Assembly (NCBI GenBank): GCA_963931925.1
Contig: OZ007575.1
Coordinates: 38,756,846-38,820,845, forward strand
Direction: 5' to 3'
Length of the DNA: 64,000 nt
From: Onchidella celtica
Lineage: Eukaryota; Mollusca; Gastropoda; Systellommatophora; Onchidiidae
Below are positions 35,752 to 47,545 of the stretch, piece after piece. A model generated the notes under the pieces. That model was given only the letters and a program-made list of their open reading frames with translations. It did not search any database and was not told where the DNA came from. The first letter of the stretch is position 1; every line of letters begins with the position of its first letter. The position numbers were made by a program, and so were the translations under genes.

Positions 35752-37924
35752 GAAAGTAATAAGATTTCCTTCAAGTTAGATTCTTTAAATATCTTTTCTG
35801 ACTGTTGCCCCATTAAACCGGTTCTAATGTATTTTCTGGAGATAACCGGATTCGATAATCCTCCGCAAGTCTTGCTTCTTAAGGTTATGTACAAAAAAAC
35901 AACAAAAAAAAAGTTTCAGACGTCCAAGATAGCAATTTCATGACTTTACAAATTGTCACTGCTATACGCTAATGGCATAAGTCATTTTTGACACTCTTGA
36001 GATATTGAGAAAAAAACGGTTTCTTTTGCTGTCATTTGGTGACTCATGCCATCATGATTCTATTGGACATTTTCCTATAGGCGCATTTCTTTTTCTTATT
36101 TGATAGCAGCCCTCATGCTCAGGAATGAAATGACCTGTCAGTTGCCTTTGGGCATAAGCCTGACATATGCCATTATCGCAGGGCAGTGACGAAATAAAAA
36201 GTCCCCATTTCCGTTAACAAAATGCACATTTCTGTTCACGGGGCAAGAAAATCACGCTTGTAAGGGATATATTTTTTTCTTCTTTTAAAGGACAATGATT
36301 TTCTTTGGATCTGACCAAAGCAGCAACATTGAATGCGGAAGTGATGTGAAGTTATAATGATGCGTTGACTGTAAATCTGAATATATACATCAGTGGTTCT
36401 CAACCTTTTTCAGGGAATCGTCCCCTTAGGCTCCAAGGTTTCTTTCAGTTTCATCACAACAACCACAACTTAATGATGTTAAGCTTTTGAAAGCCTTATT
36501 AATTAATCATAAGACAAGAGAGAATTCTTTATCAAATGCATTTAAGAAAAAAAAAAAAAGCCCATGAAACCCATCGTACATGTGCCATTAAACAACTCAG
36601 TGACTGCCCTCGTATTTGCCCCAAAAACGTCTCCCTTCATTGTGTTCGCCCGCTTGTCGCCTTTTTCTTTCTTTTCGCCCCCCCCCCCCCCGGGAGATCA
36701 AAATCGCTCGCAGGGGCCGATATCACGATCGTTGAGAACCACTGCTTCAGAGCGATTTTTTGGTGATATTTTAGAAAATGATCAACAAAATTCGCCGCTT
36801 TGAAGAACTTCGCGTTGCTTATGGATTTACCATTCAGAAAATATTAAGGTTATGGAAAATCTCAGATTGCAATACAGCAAACAATGGCTGTTGTTTGGTA
36901 ATATTTTAGAAAATGATTAACGAAATTCGCCGGTTTCAAAAAATCACGTTGCTGGTGGATTTACCAATCAGAACTCAGTATTTTCTTCATGCGGCTTTGT
37001 AATGACTGCAGTCCCCTAACACCAACTACTACAACAATCAGTTTTCGAGATATTATAAAAATCACAGAAATGCGTCACTTCGAGCCTCCACACATTGGCG
37101 GACTTGCCGCGCTGCGGAAATACATGTCAGTGCTTGCAGATAAGTCATCGTGTCGATTTAATATTCTACAGACATCTCATTTTTTTTTTGATTGTTCGAT
37201 TATTTTATCTGTTCAATTTTTCCATATTTTTCTCTTGTTTTTCTCCTCGAAGAATGTGTTTAACCGGAGTTTTGATTTATTTTTTTTTGCTCTTTTTTCT
37301 TTGCGTTTTTTAAAATTTTGTTACAAGTACGTACGACCCAAGTTTTTTTTTTTTGCGCTAGTATTTTAAAGGCCTTTTGTGACTCCAGGGGTAAAGAGCT
37401 CCTCCCAAAATACTCCTTGGCAACAGCCTTAGTTAACCCTTTCAATACTGGAGTACTGCTCCGCCACTTCCAGGTTTTGTTTCTGCGCCAATAGCTTTTA
37501 AATACAGACCAATACCCTGGTTTAGATTCATACTTACCATTTAAAATAAATGAAATAAAAGAATATCAATATAAACTGGATTTCAGAAAATCTAGCTACC
37601 GCCGCGTCCGTAGTTAAAGGGTTAATTAATCTTTCAGATTTTCTTTTTGTTTTCCTCCATTTTTTTTCCTCTTTTTTTTTTCTTTCTTGGTTGAAAGGGT
37701 AAGGGGCAGGGTTAGGGATTCGATAAGATTTAGGGTAGAGGATAAGGACGGGGTTAGGGATGCGTACGCGCCTCTAGCGCAAAACACTTGGGGTGCGTAT
37801 GTACTTGTAACAATGGCCTTTTTTTTTCTTTTGTATCCTGTGGGTAAATAATTCTTACACAATCTTACTTTTTCTTTTGTGCCATTTTTTAAATCAGTTT
37901 TCGAGAACATTTCAGAAGTCTGAG
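35752..37924. other. Unassigned stretch
   Basis: It is AT-rich with poly-T and poly-C tracts. A small reverse-oriented piece of the 30-kb satellite lies at 37696-37762. No gene was recognised. Confidence 0.35.
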
Positions 37925-38184
37925 GGCACGAATTTCTAAACGAACCAAACCTTAGCGATGGACAAACACATTCAAGGACTTGACAAATCTCAATTCCGAG
38001 CCGAAAAAGACTCGACAAAGCCCCAAATCCAGTTCTGAAAGAACACGAGACATCTCACTGAAGCTCATGCAATGTACATCATGTTACACACACCCCATCA
38101 TGATACCCGACACCCTTTGACTCTCTGCCCGCTGCCTGCCCCACCCCAATTCCCGTGGGTGTGGCCTTGATTTCCAGACTCAAC

Positions 38185-38294
38185 CTGCCCCATTGGTTCA
38201 GGTGGTCGAGAAGGTGGTGAGAAGTCTATCAGCATGCACAAGTTGAACAACACATCATGAGCAGGGAGGAAGCAGGGATATCCATGTTTTGTTT
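38185..38294 (-). CDS. Candidate exon, unknown gene
   Basis: A pyrimidine-rich acceptor (CTCTCCCTCCCAG) opens a frame encoding HGYPCFLPAHDVLFNLCMLI and DFSPPSRPPEPMGQ, ending CAG|GTTGAG in phase 0. That phase fits the candidate exon at 31101-31160. The composition looks protein-like. A possible preceding exon near 38873-38926 ends in the required phase 1 but has a weak donor. I cannot name the family. Confidence 0.35.
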
Positions 38295-38339
38295 CTGGGA
38301 GGGAGAGGAATTCGAAAGACAAGTTTGTTTTGGTTGAGG

Positions 38340-38840
38340 TTGCTCTCTAAATTTTTGCCTGTGGGGGAGGGAGGAAGGGGGGAGGGTAAGAGGGTGGGGT
38401 GTGGGACGGGGGTGGAGGTGGGGTGTGGGTGAGTGAATTGGGTTGTGGGGTGGGAGGAGGGGTGGATTGGGGTATTGGGGTGGGGTGGAAGTGAGGTGGA
38501 TTGGGGTATGCGGGTGAAGGTGGGAAGTGAGGTGGATTGGGGTATGCGGGTGGAGGTGGGAAGTGAGGTGGATTGGGGTATACGGGTGGGGGTGGGGTGG
38601 ATTGGGCATATGGGTGGATCGGGGGATAGGGGTGGGAGGTGGGGTGGACTGGGGCAAGGGGGTGGAAGGTATGGTAGGGGTATGGTATGGGTGTGTGGAT
38701 GGGAGGTGGGGATTGAAATGGAGTATTGGTGTGGGGGGTGGGGTGGATTGGGGCAAGGGGTGGAAGATAGGGGTGGGAGTGTGTGGGTGGGAGGTGGGGA
38801 GTGGATTGGGGAGTGGGGATGGGGGTGGGCTGAGGAAGTA
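38340..38840. repeat. G-rich minisatellite
   Basis: The plus strand is almost C-free. About 35-bp units (GGAAGTGAGGTGGATTGGGG then TATGCGGGTGGAG) recur in 38484-38590 and the rest is looser GGTGGG/GGGGTGG repeats. Many runs of three or more G give G-quadruplex potential. The long proline-rich frames on the other strand are a by-product. Confidence 0.8.
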
Positions 38841-38872
38841 GTGGGGAATTCTTCACTTGTTAAAGACTTCCT

Positions 38873-39080
38873 CTGCTGCAGTTTCATTGTCCTATCTACC
38901 CAGCCAGCAAGTCTAAGAAATTCCAACGCGTAGGATTGACATCAGTATTTACATTCGTAATGACATCATTTCTACCTCGATCCGCTGGTTTACCAACCCT
39001 ATGAAAACCCTACCAACCATACAGAAATCGTATAAAAACCTACATCGGATTGACATAGGGATGCTGGCTGGGCTATCTCC
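38873..39080. repeat. Dispersed repeat related to 47219-47345 and 47640-47770
   Basis: The words CAGCAAGTCTAAG, GCGTAGGATTGACATCA and AATGACATC recur in the same order at 47262-47335. CCTACATCGGATTGACATAG recurs near 47665-47745. Confidence 0.5.
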
Positions 39081-39607
39081 GTTTGTTATCCAATCATTAA
39101 CCGAAAACAAGTTTAGATTTGTTTCGGGAAAGCAGATTAAGGAAATCCTGTTGCCTTTATCAACAAATAGAAGCATGAAGGAGAATCAAATCCAGATATT
39201 TTCACTCTGGGGCCATCCATAAAATTATGCACGGTCAGAAGTTTTAGGGGAGGAAGGGGGGGGGGGTGCTTCCAGCCTTCGAAAAGCGGACACGGTTAAG
39301 GGGAGGGGGTCTGGAGAGCACAGTACAAGTTTCAGCTATGGCAATTAAAAAGTTCGTTTCGTTTTATGTACCTTTTTAAAAAATAAAACGAAATTGTTAG
39401 ATTATACATACCGTTTCAAAATCTTCTCAAACAGTGGAATAATTCATGCAAAATGCCATTTGAAGTTTTCAAATATGAAAGTCTTATAATGGACATTAAA
39501 CAATTTGATGGCCACACACTTTGAGTGGGGAGGCGAACGGAAGGGGGGGGGGTGGAATAGCCGCTCAAATCAAACGGACATACTTTATGGATGGCCTGCA
39601 TGTTAAA

Positions 39608-39857
39608 TCGCGACCTTAGTTCTTGTCTGTTTTATCTCCATTTTCTGAAAAAGCTGGAGATCTTTTAGTATGTAGAAGAGGTATAACTTAATGCACACTT
39701 TGACACCTGTGTAAAATGCGTTGTGGCACTTATCAAGCTGTTTCACTGTTCAGATTTATTCTAACTCCTTTTCATAACACTAAAGCCGCAAACGTTTCAT
39801 GTCCAACTTCTCAGTTGTGCAAAATGTGGAGTTGGAACAATTAGAACTAAAGTCGCC
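39608..39857. repeat. 250-bp MITE family, full copy
   Basis: It begins TCGCGACCTTAGTTCTTGTC and ends with the approximate complement. It contains GGAGATCTTTTAGTATGTAG and CACTTATCAAGCTGTTTCAC. No coding frame is present. Confidence 0.75.
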
Positions 39858-40147
39858 AAATGTGTACAACTCTACCCGATGTCCCAGTGCTGTTAGACCC
39901 GGTCTGACCATAGCCCACATGTTTTCTCGGTAGATGATTCGGTTAGTCGTGATCTGAAGTAGTTGCTGGACCTCCCGATGTTCCAGCGCTGTTAGAACCG
40001 GTCTGACCACAGCAATTCTCTCAGTAGATGATTCAGTCAGACCTTCTGTAGTTCCGAGCGCATGCTGATTTTACACAGCCCCAACGGCTGGCGAGTCGTG
40101 ATCTGAAGTAGTTGCTGGCCCTGGTGACTCCTGTTCCCTCATCAGCC

Positions 40148-40625
40148 ACTTCTCGGGACTCCCTGTAATAGTAATAATAATGATAAATAATAATAATAAT
40201 ACACAACATATATATAGCGCTTCATCCAGTTAACAACCTAAGCACCTTAAACCATTTATATCATATAAATCACACACACAATACACAGGCATACTCAGGA
40301 AAGAACAAAAAATGGGACATTCAGAGTGTAACAAGATGACTCTTCAGCTGATGTTTAAAAGTCATTGTCTCTCAAAGACAGAGACAGAGAATTCGAAATC
40401 TGAGGCCCTTGAAACGAGAAAGATTTTCCACCCATGGTCTTGAGGGACATCTTTGGAATTTTAAACTTTTTAGTATCAGCAGATGATCTAAGATGCCGTG
40501 ATGGTACATGGGGAGTCAAAAGACCAGTTAAACAAGCTGATGCGTTTTTGTAGGCCTACATACATTTGTGACGCAGGGTAACCAGTTTATACATTTTGCG
40601 TTTTTCTAGCGGTAGCCAGTAGATA
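40148..40625 (-). mobile_element. Degenerate L2/CR1-like LINE 3' end
   Basis: The minus strand reads LHWLPLEKRKMYKLV, SADTKKFKIPK and GGKSFSFQGPQISNSLSLSL with interrupting stops. It is followed by GAAGCGCTATATATATG and an ATT-repeat tail. These are the C-terminal words and 3' terminus of L2-like elements. It is dead. Confidence 0.7.
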
Positions 40626-41267
40626 TGGACACAAAATTAACGTGGGGCTACAAGCTGAGTTGTCTTGAAAATCCGCGTCAAACTACCATGCTATTTCAGG
40701 AAAGTTGTGGACGTCCCAACCAGTTTGAACTCTTGCAGTTCTTGGGAATATGTCCATGTGAGGCTATTTTGTGTAGAGGGTTTACGGGCAGAATTTTACT
40801 GATTGACTACACAAGCCGTTCCGAGCTGTCCGTCCGAAAAGCAATTACTTCAGATAATACAAGAAAATTACACTGAGAAATATTCTTTGTTTGGTTGCTA
40901 ATAATTTGGTATTTTACAACATTTCACCAAAGTTCCATTACAGCCACATCACTGATCACCCGTCTTTCAAAGAGGACAATATAAGAAATCTTGTTCTCTG
41001 AAAGAAACTTGCTGGAAGTGAATCAGTTGAGGGTTAGGGATGAGCTTAATAACAGGTTAGGGAAGAGTTTGACAAACGTCAATCTCAGGACTAAAATCTT
41101 ATCTTGAACATATGATGAAAGTGTTGTCATTTTTCAACGGAAACACCACCCATACATTGTTATTGAGCATTAATTTGAAAATCGCTCCATGCAAAAGTAG
41201 AATGAAATCCACTCTAGTGAAATATGTCTAAAATTTTAAAAGAAGCAACATTCAGCATCATTTTTTA
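40626..41267. other. Unassigned stretch
   Basis: No gene was recognised. Isolated satellite-like words appear from 41030. Confidence 0.35.
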
Positions 41268-43787
41268 CTAATAAGTTTGGATGGGATGAAGAACGGGTTT
41301 AATGATAGATCTGGATAGGGCTAGGAACGGATTTAATATGTTGGATATGGTTAAGAACATGTTTAATATTATGTTTGGATATGGTTAAGAACATGTTTAA
41401 TATTATGTTTGGATATGGTTAAGAACAGGTTTAATAATATGTTTGGATGGGATTAGGGACAGGATTAACAATATTGCCACGCAAAGGCAGAGTGACATAA
41501 CTGATGAGGTGTAAAGAGAGCACATACGTCGCTCTTCCTTTGCACGGCAGAATAGGTTTGGATGGGTTTAGGAATGGGTTAACTAATATGTTTGGATGGT
41601 GTTAGGAATGGGTTTAACAATTGGTTTGGATGGGATTAAGACGGGTTTAATAATAGACTTGTGTGCGGTTATATATAATCGGGTTTAGTAACAGCTTTGG
41701 ATGAGGTTAAGAATAGTTTAATAATAGGTTTGTATGGATTTAATAACACATAAATAATATAATGTGGATGGGGTTAGGAAGGGTTTAATAAATTATAGGT
41801 TTGGATGGGGTTAAAATGGGTTTAATAATAGGTTTGGATGGGGTTAGGAACAGGTTTAATGTTACGGTTTAATAATGGGTTTGGATGGAGTTAGAACAGT
41901 TTAATCATAGGTTTCGATGGGATTATGAACAGGCTTAATAATACTAATATGTTTGGATGAGGTTAATGACAGATTAACAATACTACCATGCAAAGGTAGA
42001 GCGACGTAACTGATAAAGTATAAAGAGAGCACATACGTCGCTCTGCCTTTGCATGACAGAATAGGTTTGGATGGGGTTAGGAATAGGTTCAATAATAGGT
42101 TTGGATGGAATTCATAACAGATTAATAATAGGTTTGGATGGGGTTCATAACAGATTGATAATAGGTTTGGATGGGGTTCATAACAGATTAATAATAGGTT
42201 TGGATGGGTTCACAACAGGCTAATAACACGTTTGGATTGGGTTAAGAAAGAGTTGAATAACAGGTTTGGATGGGGTTAGTAACGGGTTTAATAATGGTGG
42301 TTTTAAGAACGGTTTTAATGATACATTTGAACGGGGTAAAGAACGGGTTTAATGATAAGTTTGGCTGGGGTTAGGAACAAGTTTAATAGTAGGTTTGGAC
42401 TGGGTTAGTAATAAACTTAAAATAAGAGGTTTGGATGGGGTTAGCAATGGGTTTAACAATAGATTTGGATGGGATTAAGACGGGTTTAATAATAGACTTG
42501 TATGCGGTTAGGATCGGGTTTAATAACAGCTTTGGATGAGGTTAGGAACAGGTTAAATAATAGGTTTGGATGGGGTTAAGAATGCGTTTGACAGTAGGTT
42601 AAGGTTTTGATGGGGTCAGGAACGGGTTTAATAACAGTTTGGGGGTGGGGTTAGAAATGGGTTTAATAACAGTTTGGAGTGAGGTTAGGAGTGGGTTTAA
42701 TACATGTAATAGACTTGGATGGGATAAAGAATAGGTTTAATAATAGGTTTGGATAGGCTTAGAAACGGGTTTAATAATAGGTTTGGACAAGGTTAAAAAA
42801 ATGTTTAATCTTAAGTTTGGATGGGATTAAGGAAAGGTTTAATGATACTGCCATGCAAAGTTAGAGCGACGTCACTGATAAAATATAAAATAGCTCATAC
42901 GTCTCTCTGCCTTTGCACGGCAGAATAGCTTTCAATGGGGTTAAGAACGGTTTTAATAATAGGTTTGTACGATGTTAAAAAGAAATTTAATGACAAATTT
43001 GAATGGGGCTGGGAACGGGTTTAAAAACAGATTTCGATTGGGTTAGTTACGGGTTTAATAATAAGTTTCGATGCGGTTAGGAATGAGTTGAACAATAGGT
43101 TTGGACGAGATTAGGGACGGTTTAAATAATAGCTTTGCGTGGGATTAGGACGGGTTTAATAATAGGTAAGTGTGCAGTTAGGGTCGGCTTTAATAATACT
43201 TTTGGATGGGGTTAATAATGAACTGAATCACAGGTTTGGATGGGGTTAGGAATACGTTTAATAATACGTTGGGTGGGTGTATGAATGGGTTTGACAGTTG
43301 GTTTGGATGGATTTAGGAATGGGATTAATAATAAGTTTGGATGGGATAAGGAACTGGTTTCATTAAAGATTTGAGTAGAGTTAGGAATGGGTTTTAATAG
43401 TAAGTTTGGATATGGTTAAGAACAGGTTTAATAATACGTTTGGATGGGATTAGGGACAAGTTTAATAACAATACCATGCAATGGTAGAGCGACATAACTG
43501 ATAAAGTATAAAGAAAGCACATACGTCGCTCTATCTTTGCACGGAAGAATAAGTTTAGATCGAGTCAGGAACGGGTTTAATAATAAGTTTGGGTGGGCTT
43601 GGAACGGGTTTAATAATAGGTTTGGAGGGGGTTAGGAATGGGTTTACTTATAGGTTTGTATGATGTTAGGAACGAGTTAAATAATAGATTTGGACGGGGC
43701 TAGGAACATGTTACTATTATATTTGGATGTCGTTAAGAATGGGTTTGATAATAAGTCTGGATGGGATTAGGGACAGGTTTAATAATA

Positions 43788-43865
43788 CTGCCATGCAAAG
43801 GCAGACCGACGTAACTGTTAAAGTATAAAGAGAGCACATACGTCGGTCTGCTTTTGCACGGCAAA
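43788..43865. repeat. Hairpin module 5 of the satellite
   Basis: The arms CCATGCAAAGGCAGACCGAC and GTCGGTCTGCTTTTGCACGG form about 26 pairs around a ~25-nt loop. It differs from the other modules by a G:C to C:G swap at one stem position, with both arms changed. Confidence 0.85.
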
Positions 43866-44355
43866 ATAGGTTTGGATGGGTTTAGGAATAGGTTCAATAA
43901 TAGGTTTTGATGGAGTTAGAACGATTTTAGGGATAACTTTGAATGGGGTTAAGAACGAGTTTAATAATAAATTTGGATTGGGTTAGTAACAGCCTTAAAA
44001 ATAAAATTAATAATAGGTTTGGATGGAGTCAGGAACACGCTTAATGCTAAGTTTTAATGCCGCTAGGAATGGGTTTAATAATAGGTTTGGATGGGATTAG
44101 GACGGGTTTAATAATAGACTTGGGTGCTGTTAGGATCGAGTTTAATAGTAGCTTTGGGTGGGGTTAGAAACAGATTAAATCATAGATTTGGATGAGGCTA
44201 GGAATAAAGTTTAATTATAAGTTCGGGTGGGGTAATGAAAAGGATTAATAATAGGTTTGGATGGGGCAAGGAATAGGTTTATTAATAGGTTTGGACATGG
44301 TTAAGAACGGGTTTAATAATAACTTTGGGTGGGATTAGGGACAGGTTTAATGGCA

Positions 44356-44432
44356 CTGCCATGCAAAGGCAGAGCGACGTAACTGATAAAGTATAAAGAG
44401 AGCACATACATCGCTCTGCCTTTGCACGGCAG
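44356..44432. repeat. Hairpin module 6 of the satellite
   Basis: The arms CTGCCATGCAAAGGCAGAGC and GCTCTGCCTTTGCACGGCAG pair almost perfectly (one A-C mismatch). The loop is ACTGATAAAGTATAAAGAGA plus a few bases. Confidence 0.85.
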
Positions 44433-44530
44433 GATAGGTTTTGATGGCGTTAGAAACGGGTTTACTAATAGGTTTGGATGGGATTAGGATGGGTTTAATA
44501 ATGGATTTGGATGGGTTAGGGACTGGTCTC

Positions 44531-45089
44531 CATTTTTTTTTTTTTTTTAAACTAATGGATTTTTGACGTTTCTGTTTCCGTTTCCATACATATGAAAACA
44601 CGGCTTTAGTCTGATCAAAACTAAGATTTCATACCTTATTCCAGCATTTTACAACTTCGTCGTACGCTTCAACTGTGTTCTTAGCCTAAAATTCTCACGT
44701 TAACAGTTTTTGATCCTCCGGTTCTCCAGACAGCGCTGACTAGGAGATCCTCACTGATGTCACCAACCAAGATCCAGGCACAACAGGTTGAGGGGGGCGG
44801 GGGCGGCAGTTGGCATGGACCTAATCACCCCCCCCCCAACCCCCCCAATCCCATCTATTGGAGGTAAAAGGCTATGGGGGGGGGGGTTGATAAAGACTAT
44901 TGATAAAAAGAGTCAAAACCAAAACGCTGGTGTGTGTATGGGGGGGGGGGGGGGCGGGGCGGGTAACCACAAAATAAAGGGGGGGGGGGAAGTTCCATTT
45001 GAGTCACACACGGACACGACTTTAAGAGCGTCTGTGAATGTGGGGTCGCAGTGGCGCTGCCCTTTAGCGAGTTAGTGATTTGAGGTCTT
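44531..45089. other. Unassigned, poly-G/C rich
   Basis: It contains poly-C at 44828-44835 and several poly-G runs (44878-44887, 44940-44954, 44980-44989). No gene was found. Confidence 0.4.
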
Positions 45090-45250
45090 TATTTTAGGAG
45101 GTTCGCTGCCCTTGGCATTTACACCTCACTTTACTTGTTTTATTATTTCTTGTTCTGGCGGTGGGGGGGGGGGGGGGAGAGATGATATGGATAAATTTTA
45201 ATCTATTAATTTCAATTTTGCCCGGGCAGCGGCCTTTCGGCCTGCAGTTT
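45090..45250 (-). mobile_element. 3' part of the tRNA-derived SINE
   Basis: It shares CGCTGCC...GGCATTTACACCTCACTT and the AATTTTGCCCGGGCAG words with 25340-25500. The tRNA head is absent. Confidence 0.6.
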
Positions 45251-45902
45251 TTATTTAGCGAGTTAGTTCCCTAGATGGATGTTTTTATAGTAAATGCGCT
45301 ACTTGTCCATTAACACTCAGAACATGAAATATGTGCCGGACTAAAGTTGTGTAACTCATGATATGGGTACTCCTTCCCCGATTGCAATTGTGGCCTACGA
45401 TTTTGAAAGGATCTGCAACCCCCTAATAGACGCAAAAGGGGAAAGAGGTTGGTGAACACTACGTATACAGCAAAGTGAGTTCAGAAGAGGGTGGGGGAGG
45501 GGGGGGGGGAGGGGAGGTGTCATTAGCACAAAATATTTCAGAGAAGATTCACAGATGCTTAAAACAAAAACTCTTGGGAGGTCCTCCGCCGGGAGGAGTT
45601 CCGTATGCGTTACATGTAATTTTTACCGTTATTAAGTAAAGCTCACTGTTACACATTGTTCCAGACCTTATGACCAATTATCACTTCATATTCACAATAA
45701 CATTTGTAACATACTTGCTAAGAAATATAGTATAATCCAAGAAAAAAGTCTGAAGTGAGACAAAATCCGAAAACAGCTGCCATTTTGAAACTTGCTGGGG
45801 AGAGGTCATAGTAACAGAATTTACCAAAAGCGCGACTGGCGAAGGTTTACTGAAACAAAACTTGGTATTGTGTTCACGAATTTGAACTCGCATCACATGG
45901 GA

Positions 45903-46000
45903 TGGTCAGATTGACCTGGGGGCGTGAGGGTCTAGTCAGTTTGTATCAATGGGCGGTAGTCAGATTGACTAATCAGGCGAAAAGGGGCTGGGGTAGCCAT
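45903..46000. repeat. Direct repeat, copy 1
   Basis: Near-identical to 47442-47545 (GGTCAGATTGACCTGGGGGC ... GGCGAAAAGGGGCTGGGGTA). Confidence 0.8.
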
Positions 46001-46197
46001 TGACAATCGACATACACTCAAGTAGGCCCTCATTAGCTCAGATTGCGCAATCTCCGAGCAGCTGAAATCGGATTGTTTTGCTACTAAGCCGATTCATAAT
46101 TTTTAAAAACTATGCAAATTAACAAGGTCGGTAACTTTCCGTAATTTAGGTCGGTACTGACTGTGAGTATAAGTAAATTTTTACCGACATCCTGTTA

Positions 46198-46262
46198 ACT
46201 CACCTGCGTGGCGAAATGGTTAAGACGTGTGATTTAGGAGCGAAAGGGTGTGGCCCAGTAAT
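46198..46262 (+). repeat. tRNA-like SINE head or tRNA relic
   Basis: GCGTGGCGAAATGGTTAAG resembles an A box and flanking tRNA sequence, but a convincing B box and acceptor stem are missing. A similar relic with GGTTCAGTTGGTAGAGC lies at 60640-60700. Confidence 0.35.
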
Positions 46263-46736
46263 GTCATGATTAAATTTATGATTATCACGTATGTCTTCTC
46301 TTTCACATGTTTCAAAAGCACAGAAATCGAGATGAAAAGGAAGCGAGATAGAGAGGGGAGAGAGACACATAAAAGAAAGCGAAACGCGTCATGAATTATT
46401 TGTTTCTATTTCTTTAGTAAACCCCCCAAAAATACCTAGCCCCTTTTTTTTTTCAACCCCCTCAAAATAAACCCTCTTTAGCATGTAACGCATTCGGAAC
46501 TCCTTCCCTGTCCGCGCCAGTCAAGAAAACACACTAGAGGGGACTTTTGAGCGGGTTTATCAAAAGGTTGGGTTTAGTATTTGTATGGGACAAAGAAAGA
46601 AGAAAGAAAGAACGAAAGCGCGGGTTAGGGGAGGTCTTCATCATATTATGTTTGTTAACTTTTTGGTAAGTGGCGCGGACGGGGGGAAGACTTTCCAAAC
46701 TCTTAATGAAATGTTTGCAATGGCGGCCTACATTTC

Positions 46737-46995
46737 GTGACCTTAGTTCTTGTTTGTTTTATCTCCATTTTCTGAAAAGGTGGAGATCTTTTAGTATGTA
46801 GAAGAGGTATAACAAACGAACACTTTGACACTTGTATAAAATGCGTTGTGGCGCTTATTAAGTTGTTTCACAGTTCCGATTTATTCTATACTAACGCTTT
46901 ATTATAATACCAAAACCCCCAAATGTTTAACGTTGAATTTTTTCAATTGTGCGGAAAAGTGGAGTTGGAACAAACAAGAACTTAGGTCGCGATTT
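46737..46995. repeat. 250-bp MITE family, full copy
   Basis: The termini CCTTAGTTCTTGTTTGTT and AACAAACAAGAACTTAGG are inverted repeats. The interior matches the other copies. Confidence 0.8.
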
Positions 46996-47054
46996 TCCAT
47001 CTGGTCTGGGCCTATGACCAGCTTTACACTGGCCTGCCTAGATCTATCAACATG

Positions 47055-47190
47055 CACGAATCCGTAGCAATTAACAGATCAATGCCAGAAATACCTGCCT
47101 CAGTTGTAACTGGATGCAATGACTCAAAGGCAAATTTCCCAAGTGGGATTAAAGTAGTATACAAATACAAATACAAACTATCAAATTTAA
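47055..47190 (+). mobile_element. SINE/LINE 3' tail with (ACAAAT)n end
   Basis: CAAATTTCCCAAGTGGGATT followed by AGTATACAAATACAAATAC matches 51918-52000. Such tails are typical of 3' ends of retroposed elements. Confidence 0.55.
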
Positions 47191-47218
47191 TACCAGAAAT
47201 AAAAGCACATGCATGAAC

Positions 47219-47345
47219 TTACCTTGTAGAAACTTCACCTTCAGCAGCTTCTTACCCAGTCAGCAACCCTAAGGACATCCGATGCGTAGGATGGACGTCA
47301 AGTTTGCTCAAAGGAATGACATCGTTCCTACGCAGATCGACTGGT
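47219..47345. repeat. Dispersed repeat related to 38873-39000
   Basis: It shares ordered words with 38873-39000. On the minus strand it ends in a strong splice-donor-like CTACAAG|GTAAGT, but its reading frame is broken. Confidence 0.45.
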
Positions 47346-47441
47346 CACGGCATGAGAGGTCTTCCCCCCGTCCGCGCCACTTACCAAAAAGTTAACAAAC
47401 ATAATATGATTAAGATATAAGCTTAAACAACCTGCGTTGGA

Positions 47442-47545
47442 ATGGTCAGATGGACCTGGGGGCGTGAAGGTCTAGTCAGTTTGTATCAATGGGCGGTAGT
47501 CAGATTGACTAATCAGGCGAAAAGGGGCTGGGGTAGTTGTGTTTT
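47442..47545. repeat. Direct repeat, copy 2
   Basis: Near-identical to 45903-46000, about 1.5 kb upstream. Confidence 0.8.

Larger units (their letters stand above)
41268..44525. repeat. 34-bp satellite array punctuated by six hairpins
   Basis: The consensus unit is close to GGTTTGGATGGGGTTAGGAA then CGGGTTTAATAATA, repeated imperfectly about 80-95 times. Six copies of a ~77-bp hairpin module interrupt it (41474-41551, 41983-42059, 42848-42923, 43471-43547, 43788-43865, 44356-44432). Each hairpin is preceded by a GGATTAGGGACAGGTTTAA-like variant of the unit and followed by AATAGGTTTGGATG. The hairpin is therefore part of a higher-order repeat. A stray fragment is at 35687-35751. Confidence 0.9.
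46640..47410. repeat. Perfect 52-bp inverted repeat around 667 bp
   Basis: The arm at 46640-46691 (containing TTAACTTTTTGGTAAGTGGC then GCGGACGGGGGG) is the exact complement of 47359-47410. The interior carries a MITE (46737-46995) and a LINE or SINE tail. Related GTCCGCGCCA words at 46512 and 47566 suggest a further outer layer. Confidence 0.85.

Noticed and set aside
38229..38933. Proline/histidine-rich and glycine/tryptophan-rich frames of 100-220 residues
   Set aside because: They are translations of the G-rich minisatellite, open on both strands; no unique protein sequence beyond the repeat.
41268..44525. CRISPR-like array
   Set aside because: The units are degenerate and contiguous, the hairpin modules are irregularly spaced, and the setting is eukaryotic with no associated genes.
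47219..47290. Exon ending in a strong GTAAGT donor
   Set aside because: Every frame with a plausible acceptor has a stop or needs a poor acceptor, and the sequence is a dispersed repeat shared with 38873-39000.
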